9,684 nt of DNA from positions 1-9,684 of the forward strand of contig DAOVJF010000066.1 of assembly GCA_030673355.1 (NCBI GenBank), in the 5' to 3' direction. Position numbers and translations under genes: made by a program. The notes under the pieces were generated by a model, which made no database searches, was not told the origin of the DNA, and was given only the letters and a program-made list of their open reading frames with translations. This document shows, piece by piece, positions 1 to 6,030 of the stretch. Position 1 is the first letter of the stretch. Each line of letters begins with the position of its first letter. Origin of the DNA: Planctomycetota bacterium. Lineage in GTDB: Bacteria > JAJVIF01 > JAPKYR01.

Positions 1-177
1 GTCGAGACGCTTTAAATTAAACCCGCACGGCTCGACAGGAGTCTCGCCCTCCCAAGGATCGACCTGGCCCGTGAACAAGTGAAATCATAGCTGAGTTTTG
101 AGACAGCCTCGGCTCGCTTTCAGAACCGCAGGCGGTTCGCTTGCATCCATTAATAAATTTCCACAAAGTACCAGTAA
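1..177. other. Left-edge non-coding stretch with short interleaved inverted repeats
   Basis: No gene is supportable here. Positions 29-48 form an interrupted palindrome: GGC-tc-GAC, loop AGGA, GTC-tc-GCC. The first bases also complement both of its arms: GTCGAG (1-6) matches CTCGAC (31-36), and CGAGAC (3-8) matches GTCTCG (41-46), so alternative pairings are possible. A second hairpin, GAACCG-CAGG-CGGTTC, lies at 123-138, about 40 bases past the hppA stop. It has no T-run on the hppA-sense side, so it is not a standard intrinsic terminator. The crowding of short inverted repeats would suit a dispersed intergenic repeat or a structured 3' region. This cannot be decided without the rest of the genome. 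Confidence 0.4.
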
Positions 178-2514
178 CTATATAAACAACGGCGCCAGTA
201 CAAGCGTTACCGTAGCCAGCAGCTTGATCAAAACGTGAATACTCGGACCCGCCGTGTCTTTGAACGGGTCTCCGACAGTATCGCCGACGACCGCCGCGCC
301 ATGGGTCGGGTTCTTGATGTCGTTACCGTTAGCGTCCTTGATGTATTTCCCGCCGTACGCGCCGTCCTCGATAAATTTCTTCGCGTTATCCCATGCGCCG
401 CCGCTGTTATTGAGGAAGGTTGCCATGAGAATTCCTGTGATCGTGCCGACCATAAGCAGTGCCGCGACAGATTCCGCCGCGATAAGTGGATCGTTTCTTA
501 ATCCGATGAAAATTTTGAAGATGACACCGACCGCGACAGGCATCAGCACCGCGAGAAGCCCCGGTGCGATCATTGCCTTGAGAGCGTTCCTGGTCACGAG
601 GTCGACGCAGGTTCCGTAGTCGGGTTTAAAATCATCTGTGAACTGGATGATGTCATTGACGCGAGGAAGGTCTTTGAACTGGCGTCGTACTTCCTCGATG
701 ACCGCCTTGGCTGTTGTTCCGACCGCGCGTATCGCAAGAGCGGAGAACAGGAATACAAGCATAGCTCCAAGAAGCCCGGCAACAAAGACTTCGGGCTTGC
801 TCAGATCGACGACGGGCCACGGGATGTTATCCCTGATAATCTGCTCTTTTGCGTAAAGCCCGACCTCATCCATGAAAGCGGAGAACAGGAGGAACGCCGC
901 GAGAGCCGCCGATCCGATCGCGTATCCTTTTGTAAGGGCTTTTGTCGTGTTGCCGACAGCATCGAGCCGGTCGGTTTTTTTGCGTACATCCTCCGGCTGA
1001 CCGCTCATCTCGACAATACCGCCCGCGTTATCGGCGATCGGTCCGAATGTGTCCATGGCGAGAATGTAAGCCGCTGTAGCGAGCATACCCATTGTCGCGA
1101 CGCCGGTACCGAACAGTCCGCCGTTAACTCCATTTTCGAGCGCTTCAGCCGGGAACGCGAATCGCCCGATGTAATAGCTTGCGAGAATCGCGATACCCAT
1201 TACGATTGTCGGAACGGCGGTGCATTCGAAGCCGACCGCGACTCCGGAGATGATGTTTGTTGCCGGACCGGTTGTGGATGCTTCCGCGATCTCCTTGACC
1301 GGCCTGTATTTATGCTCCGTGTAATACTGGGTGATCCCCACGAAAGCCACACTTGTCAGAACGCCGATAATTCCGCATATGAAGAAATGCCACCATGCCT
1401 GCGGAGCACCTTCCACGCTGAGAAGCCACCAGGTTGTGCCGCCAAACGCTATCATCGCGAGCACGACAGCCCATGCGTAACCTTTGTTCAGAGCGACCAT
1501 CGGATCGCCATCCTCGGTAGTGCTTACGCTTATAATCCCAACGATTGCAGCGAGGATACCGAAGGCGCGGGCGATCAACGGGAACATCATTACTCCAATC
1601 GTTCCATAAACGAAGGGGTATCCCGCCTGGCTTGCATTCATCGCGAGTCCGGCACCGAGGATCATCGCGCCGATATTCTCGGCGGCGGTCGACTCGAAAA
1701 GGTCGGCGCCGCGGCCCGCGCAGTCACCGACATTGTCGCCAACGAGGTCGGCGATAACAGCCGGGTTCCTGGGATCGTCCTCAGGGATTCCAGCCTCGAC
1801 CTTGCCGACAAGGTCCGCGCCGACATCCGCGGCTTTAGTGTAGATACCGCCGCCAAGCTGGGCGAACAGCGCGACGAAACTCGCGCCGAACCCATAGCCG
1901 ACTATAAGGAAGGGAATGTGTTCTGAATCGGATATGCCGGCCAGCTCGATGAGGGAGAAAAGCAATCCAACCCCGAGAAGGCTTACGGCGACGACAAATA
2001 TTCCCGAGACCGCGCCGCCTCTGAGCGCGATCTGCAGCGCCTTGTTAAGGCTCGTTTGCACGGCGGTCGCCACCCGGATATTCGCGCGGATACTTACGTA
2101 CATGCCTATGTAACCCGCGAAAACCGAGCATAACGCGCCGAAAATGAATGATCCGGCGATCGCCAGTCCGAGCGCTATCGGGTCCTGGACCGGATCAAAT
2201 TCCCTGGGCGATCGAACGTACGCGTACATCACGAACAGCACCGCGGTGAGAACTGCGGCGAGCCAGATGATCGTCGTGTTCTGCCTCTTCAGGAACGCCT
2301 CCGCGCCCTCTTTAATGTAGTCGGAGATTTTGCGCATATTCTCGGGGCCCGTGTCCTGTTTCATGACCCAGCTCTTGAGCATCAAGGCGATTGCCAGACC
2401 GAGAATAGAGCAGACCAGTACAATGACCATGTAGGTCCAGTTCATTGGTTCTGAGACAAAATCGGCTCCATGTGCCGCTACCTCAGCGATTTCTACTATT
2501 GTTTCCGGTTCCAT
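178..2514 (-). CDS. hppA: Membrane-bound K+-independent proton-pumping pyrophosphatase
   Basis: Integral membrane enzyme that couples hydrolysis of cytoplasmic pyrophosphate to ion export. The 778-residue product is dominated by hydrophobic helices and carries the family motifs: the PPi-binding D-x7-K-x-E signature (D230, K238, E240), the acidic DNVGDCAG motif at 260-267, DTFGPIADNAGG at 488-499, and the C-terminal GDTVGDPFKDTAGPS block at 744-758. The subtype marker GNTTKALTKG (521-530) has Lys at 525 and Thr at 528. In this family that pair marks the K+-independent class, expected to pump H+, whereas K+-dependent enzymes have Ala at the first position. The ATG is preceded on the minus strand by AGGAG (about 2520-2524) at good spacing. 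The protein is somewhat longer than many bacterial homologues; the N-terminal 20 residues before the first helix are acidic. It is transcribed divergently from the lipoprotein gene. Family assignment is very secure; ion specificity is inferred from the motif. Confidence 0.97.
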   Translation of the reverse strand: MEPETIVEIAEVAAHGADFVSEPMNWTYMVIVLVCSILGLAIALMLKSWVMKQDTGPENMRKISDYIKEGAEAFLKRQNTTIIWLAAVLTAVLFVMYAYVRSPREFDPVQDPIALGLAIAGSFIFGALCSVFAGYIGMYVSIRANIRVATAVQTSLNKALQIALRGGAVSGIFVVAVSLLGVGLLFSLIELAGISDSEHIPFLIVGYGFGASFVALFAQLGGGIYTKAADVGADLVGKVEAGIPEDDPRNPAVIADLVGDNVGDCAGRGADLFESTAAENIGAMILGAGLAMNASQAGYPFVYGTIGVMMFPLIARAFGILAAIVGIISVSTTEDGDPMVALNKGYAWAVVLAMIAFGGTTWWLLSVEGAPQAWWHFFICGIIGVLTSVAFVGITQYYTEHKYRPVKEIAEASTTGPATNIISGVAVGFECTAVPTIVMGIAILASYYIGRFAFPAEALENGVNGGLFGTGVATMGMLATAAYILAMDTFGPIADNAGGIVEMSGQPEDVRKKTDRLDAVGNTTKALTKGYAIGSAALAAFLLFSAFMDEVGLYAKEQIIRDNIPWPVVDLSKPEVFVAGLLGAMLVFLFSALAIRAVGTTAKAVIEEVRRQFKDLPRVNDIIQFTDDFKPDYGTCVDLVTRNALKAMIAPGLLAVLMPVAVGVIFKIFIGLRNDPLIAAESVAALLMVGTITGILMATFLNNSGGAWDNAKKFIEDGAYGGKYIKDANGNDIKNPTHGAAVVGDTVGDPFKDTAGPSIHVLIKLLATVTLVLAPLFI

Positions 2515-2835
2515 CGGAACTCCTCATGTTGTGTCGGATGAATAATTTAAATGATTTCAGCAAAAAACAGGAAACCTTGTGAAAAATTTCCCATACTGAT
2601 TAGCATACAAGTTACAATGGATACACAAATGGGGGGTAAAAATCAAGACCGACTTCCACTCATATCCACAACAACTTTTCAGTAGCGGGGTAATTATAAG
2701 CGAAAAATCCTCGTCGAAACAGGTAAAATGGACAGCTTGAGTTGAATTGAACTTAAAAGTACCAGGAAAAAAGGCTGGGCCTCTACCCGGAAAGAATGAT
2801 TTAACCGCATGGATGCCTTATTCTATGGGGTAAGC

Positions 2836-2863
2836 TTGTCCAAAATCAGATTATCCTGGACAA
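2836..2863. repeat. Perfect 7-bp inverted repeat, possible operator
   Basis: TTGTCCA (2836-2842) and TGGACAA (2857-2863) are perfect inverted copies separated by 14 bases. The arm centres are 21 bases apart, about two helical turns, the geometry expected for a dimeric regulator contacting one DNA face. The site lies just upstream of a TATAAG -10-like hexamer (2871-2876) and 41 bases before the lipoprotein ATG, so an operator role is plausible. A 7-bp stem with a 14-base loop in RNA is the alternative. The arms are seen directly; the function is inferred. Confidence 0.35.
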
Positions 2864-2891
2864 CAATGGATATAAGCATTAAATTTCGGTC

Positions 2892-2903
2892 AGGAGAAAT
2901 CCT
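2892..2903 (+). promoter_or_regulatory. Shine-Dalgarno within a small GAAA-loop hairpin
   Basis: AGGAG at 2892-2896 is a good ribosome binding site seven bases before the ATG at 2904, and it fixes that start. The same bases read AGGA-GAAA-TCCT, a 4-bp perfect stem with a GNRA-type tetraloop that ends directly at the start codon. Such a stem could partly mask the site. It is short and may be chance. Confidence 0.35.
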
Positions 2904-4484
2904 ATGCGATTTATAACCACCTTGCTCATTTTACTTGCTGTCATAACAAGTTCCATCGCATGTAATCCATTTTCAAAGAGGTCAGGGAATCTGCACGATG
3001 ATGTCGAGCGTCAATACAACGACTGGATTTCAGAAAACGGTGAATATATACCCGGCGACCCTGCCATCTCTAACTGGCCGTATCAGTACCACCCGATTAT
3101 CCATTTCGCGTGGATTTACAAAGGAGGGGAGAGAGTAGACCGGGAACTCGCTAACCGTCTCAGGGAGATGAATGATATCTACTGGGCTCTCGATGACGAT
3201 CTGAAAAAGCAGGTTTCTGAAGGAAAAACATCGTTCGATCGTGAGAGATTCCTTGCAATTATTGATGATGAATCACTGAAAGCCAGGACTTCTGAATTGA
3301 TAGCTGAAGGTGTCACGGCAATTTATGCATTCGCTCGTGCGGGGATTGAATCTGTCCAGACTGACCGGAACAATATCCCGGAGGAGATTCTTCGCCAGCT
3401 TGGTTCACTTTACGAATCGAGGAGTGAACTGCTTGAGGTCCCTGTCGGGGAACCGACTACCGATGATGATTCACAGTGGCGGGACTGGTTGCATACCGTA
3501 CTTGCGGCTACAGGTGAATCCGGGGTCAAGGCAATTCTGGACTGGAACGGAGAGATTGAAAGCCTCCAGGACCTTGCTCCCGACCAGCCATTCTGGGACG
3601 GACGACTTACACACGCGATGTCACTCAGGTCCATTCAACTAGCACGCCAATCCGCCCTGGACATGATCTTCTCCGAGCTTGGACAATATCGCGATGGCGG
3701 CGGGGTTTCTGATTTTCACAAATGGATGTACTGGAACCTGGCGCGAACCACATGGGATTCAGGCGGTATGTATCCATACACGGATGATGATGTAAATTTA
3801 ATAGTGGATTTCCTCATGAGCGGCGGACTTGAAAACGGTCTAACAGGGGAAGGCGAAGAAGCCTGGGTAATTGCCGACGCTCTTGGACGAGCGCCGTCGT
3901 GGCAGTGGGCGGTCGCACTTTTTCAGGAAGCTGAGAATAATGTTACAGAGCAGGTTCGACGTGATCTGTGTTTCTCCGCAATCGCCCGGATGCTTCACAT
4001 GCCGGTTAACGCCTGGCTCACGACAACCGATTCGGCATTATTGCTTAAAGGTAAAGCACTTTCCCATATTGAAGACAGGCTGCTGGTAAGTAACGGTGAA
4101 CTTTTGAAACTCTATTCCGGAATACTCACGGCATTTTCAGCGGACCAGGCGTCATTCCTCGATTGTGAATTAACCGATGACGAATTATTCCGAATCCACG
4201 ACGCTTTTATCATTCTGCTCCCGGAATTAACTATCGCCGATGACCGTGCGGCGGCTCTCGACCTGCTCAGATGGGGCCTTATGCAGCCCGAATTTACATT
4301 ATGGCATGAGGATGCCAACAGGTATTACGATCCCCTAACTGAAATTTTCTACGACTGGATTTTAACAACGTCATTTGAAAATTCTGAAACCACCTCTGAA
4401 CAATTCGCAATACTGCTTTTAAACCTCCGCCTGATCCTCAACATCGACATCCCCTGGCAACCCTACCTCGATCCGGACGAATGA
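2904..4484 (+). CDS. Predicted Trp-rich lipoprotein of unknown function
   Basis: I do not recognise this 526-residue protein. The N-terminus is a lipoprotein-type signal: R2, a hydrophobic core at about 3-15, then SSIAC with the candidate lipidated Cys at 20. The -3 residue is Ser rather than the usual Leu, so the lipobox is imperfect; cleavage by an ordinary signal peptidase is the alternative. The mature chain looks soluble and mainly helical, acidic overall, with about 19 tryptophans (near 3.6%, roughly three times the usual share), often in aromatic clusters such as WMYW and WQWAV. Only two further cysteines occur. No enzymatic motif is evident. The start has a good AGGAG. Its codons look more A/T-rich at third positions than those of hppA or the downstream regulator, judged by eye. 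It is followed after 68 bases by the NtrC-type gene on the same strand. Likely periplasm-facing and membrane-tethered; role unknown. Confidence 0.85.
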   Translation: MRFITTLLILLAVITSSIACNPFSKRSGNLHDDVERQYNDWISENGEYIPGDPAISNWPYQYHPIIHFAWIYKGGERVDRELANRLREMNDIYWALDDDLKKQVSEGKTSFDRERFLAIIDDESLKARTSELIAEGVTAIYAFARAGIESVQTDRNNIPEEILRQLGSLYESRSELLEVPVGEPTTDDDSQWRDWLHTVLAATGESGVKAILDWNGEIESLQDLAPDQPFWDGRLTHAMSLRSIQLARQSALDMIFSELGQYRDGGGVSDFHKWMYWNLARTTWDSGGMYPYTDDDVNLIVDFLMSGGLENGLTGEGEEAWVIADALGRAPSWQWAVALFQEAENNVTEQVRRDLCFSAIARMLHMPVNAWLTTTDSALLLKGKALSHIEDRLLVSNGELLKLYSGILTAFSADQASFLDCELTDDELFRIHDAFIILLPELTIADDRAAALDLLRWGLMQPEFTLWHEDANRYYDPLTEIFYDWILTTSFENSETTSEQFAILLLNLRLILNIDIPWQPYLDPDE

Positions 4485-4552
4485 CCTTTAATGACATATC
4501 ATCCGCCGTATGCCACATATGCGCAAAAATGCTATCCTTTACCCTCTAAACC

Positions 4553-5959
4553 ATGGCACGTGTACTGATCATCGACGATGAGGAGAATATCCTCAAAACA
4601 CTTTCCGGAATTCTCGCCAGCGAAGGGCTTGAGCCGATCACCGCCGCGACAGGCTCCGACGGGCTCGAGCGCGCGTCCGACACACCGGTCGACTGTGTAC
4701 TGCTCGATGTCTGGCTTCCCGATATCGACGGCCTCCAGGTTTTGCGCGAACTCAAGCGTAATGATCCGGTGCGCCCTGTAATCATGATGAGCGGGCATTC
4801 GACTATCGCCACCGCGGTCGACGCTACAAAGCTCGGCGCGTACACGTTCCTCGAAAAACCCCTCGACCTCGAACGGTTGCTGCTCACCCTCCGTAACGCG
4901 CTCCAGCTCCACGATCTCGAACGGGAGAATATCCTCCTGAAGGAAGGCGCCGAGGATGCCCCGGTCATGATCGGCACATCCACCGTACTCGACCGTCTGC
5001 GTGCCCTGGTCGCGCAGGTCGCTCCGACAAATTCACGTATCCTGATCACCGGCGAGAACGGGACGGGCAAGGAAATTGTCGCGAGGGCTATTTATACGGG
5101 CTCCGAACGTTTCGGCAAACCGTTCATTAAAGTCAACTGTGCGGCGATTCCGGGCGAACTGATCGAGAGCGAACTTTTCGGGCATGAGAAAGGGGCGTTC
5201 ACCGGTGCGACCGCAGCCAAGCCGGGGAAATTCGAACTCGCGGACGGCGGCACGATTTTCCTCGACGAAATCGGCGATATGTCGCCCGGCGCACAGGCGA
5301 AGGTTCTCAGGGTGCTCGAGGAACAGGAACTTGAAAGGGTCGGCGGCAAGAAACCGGTCAAGGTGGATGTACGGGCAATCGCGGCGACTAACCAGGATCT
5401 GGAAGCACTTATCGAAGAGGGAGAATTCAGGCAGGATTTGTATTTCCGGTTGAATGTTATTCCGATTCATGTGCCGCCATTAAGGGAACATCCAGACGAT
5501 ATCCCATTGATCGCCGAGCATTTTCTTGCGAAATATTCAATGGAAAACAGCAAGCGTCCGAAACAGATTACCAGGGACGCTGTCAATATTTTAAAATCCT
5601 ACCAGTGGCCCGGGAACGTGCGGGAACTCAGAAATTTCATGGAGCGGCTCGCGATTCTTACACCCGGCGATGAAATCACTCCCGCCGATCTTGCGGGGAT
5701 CATTCCCGGGATTGAAAGGCCGTACCCGGTCCCACAGGCAGGTCCGGACGGCTCGGATGATATGTTCATCGGGCGTTTCGATCGGACAGCTCTGAAAGAC
5801 GCAATATCGACCTGTGAGCGGGAATTGATCGAACGACGCCTGACTTCCTGCAAGGGTAATGTAAAACGCACCGCGGAAGAACTTGGGCTTGAGCGAAGCC
5901 ATTTGTATAAGAAAATGCGATCGCTCGGCATAGACCCGTCTAAACGGAACCCGAATTAA
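4553..5959 (+). CDS. NtrC-family sigma-54-dependent response regulator
   Basis: Cytoplasmic two-component transcription activator of 468 residues with the complete three-domain plan. The receiver (about 3-118) has the acidic pair D8-D9, phosphoacceptor D52, conserved S80 and K102. The AAA+ domain (about 138-365) has Walker A GENGTGKE (167-174), the sigma-54-contacting loop GAFTGA (214-219), Walker B TIFLDE (234-239), the arginine-finger region FRQDLYFRL (292-300) and sensor II WPGNVREL (352-359). A Fis-type helix-turn-helix lies at about 424-458 (KGNVKRTAEELGLERSHLY). All key residues are intact, so it should be phosphorylation-controlled and able to remodel sigma-54 holoenzyme. An in-frame TAA at 4547-4549 and the need for the first beta strand fix the ATG, yet no Shine-Dalgarno precedes it. 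No histidine kinase is adjacent, so its signal and targets are unknown. It resembles NtrX/AtoC-type regulators; I do not assign a specific symbol. Confidence 0.95.
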   Translation: MARVLIIDDEENILKTLSGILASEGLEPITAATGSDGLERASDTPVDCVLLDVWLPDIDGLQVLRELKRNDPVRPVIMMSGHSTIATAVDATKLGAYTFLEKPLDLERLLLTLRNALQLHDLERENILLKEGAEDAPVMIGTSTVLDRLRALVAQVAPTNSRILITGENGTGKEIVARAIYTGSERFGKPFIKVNCAAIPGELIESELFGHEKGAFTGATAAKPGKFELADGGTIFLDEIGDMSPGAQAKVLRVLEEQELERVGGKKPVKVDVRAIAATNQDLEALIEEGEFRQDLYFRLNVIPIHVPPLREHPDDIPLIAEHFLAKYSMENSKRPKQITRDAVNILKSYQWPGNVRELRNFMERLAILTPGDEITPADLAGIIPGIERPYPVPQAGPDGSDDMFIGRFDRTALKDAISTCERELIERRLTSCKGNVKRTAEELGLERSHLYKKMRSLGIDPSKRNPN

Positions 5960-5966
5960 TCGAACT

Positions 5967-5993
5967 TTGAACTGAAATCGGTTATCATATATT
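5967..5993 (+). promoter_or_regulatory. Candidate sigma-70-type promoter before the TPR gene
   Basis: TTGAAC (5967-5972) and TATATT (5988-5993) are separated by 15 bases, shorter than the optimum of 17. The -10 matches 5 of 6 consensus bases and the -35 matches 4 of 6. The transcript would start near 6000, leaving a leader of about 30 bases before the ATG at 6031, with no Shine-Dalgarno in it. It lies just past the regulator's stop, so the TPR gene may be transcribed independently or by read-through. Confidence 0.35.
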
Positions 5994-6030
5994 CGCGGAT
6001 GGGAATTGTGGACTTTTTCTTAAACTGTTT

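Larger units (their letters stand above)
2515..2903. promoter_or_regulatory. 389-base divergent intergenic region (hppA / lipoprotein)
   Basis: AT-rich relative to the flanking genes, with no convincing coding sequence. It must contain the start signals for both divergent genes. On the hppA side, the best minus-strand candidates are weak: a TATGCT/GCTAAT-like -10 (complement of about 2599-2607) with TTGTGT (complement of 2623-2628) or TTGTAA (complement of 2612-2617) upstream. On the lipoprotein side, TATAAG at 2871-2876 could be a -10, but no good -35 lies at normal distance. TATAAG also occurs at 2695-2700. A triple tandem pentamer, TTGAG-TTGAA-TTGAA, occupies 2737-2751, and a six-G run sits at 2631-2636. 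At nearly 400 bases in an otherwise tightly packed window, the length leaves room for regulator sites or a small RNA; neither is demonstrated. Confidence 0.5.

Noticed and set aside
2..82. Open frame from the left edge to a TGA at 80-82, as the end of an upstream gene
   Set aside because: The 26 codons show no recognisable sequence and cover the palindromic region; too short to support.
123..138. Hairpin GAACCG-CAGG-CGGTTC as the hppA terminator
   Set aside because: No T-run follows the stem on the hppA-sense side, so it does not meet the intrinsic terminator pattern.
1312..1926. Plus-strand open frame of 204 codons opposite hppA
   Set aside because: It lies entirely antisense to an unmistakable hppA, has no recognisable domain, and its composition is that expected of the complement of a GC-biased coding sequence.
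2617..2685. 22-codon open frame in the divergent intergenic region
   Set aside because: There is no Shine-Dalgarno and no recognisable sequence; the length is expected by chance.
2809..2916. 35-codon open frame overlapping the lipoprotein start, possible leader peptide
   Set aside because: It has no ribosome site and no attenuator-like features, and its only coding-like property is lack of a stop.
4554..4569. TGGCACG resembling a sigma-54 -24 element at the NtrC-type start codon
   Set aside because: The -12 position reads CTGAT rather than TTGCA/T, and the site overlaps the start codon, so it could not drive this gene.
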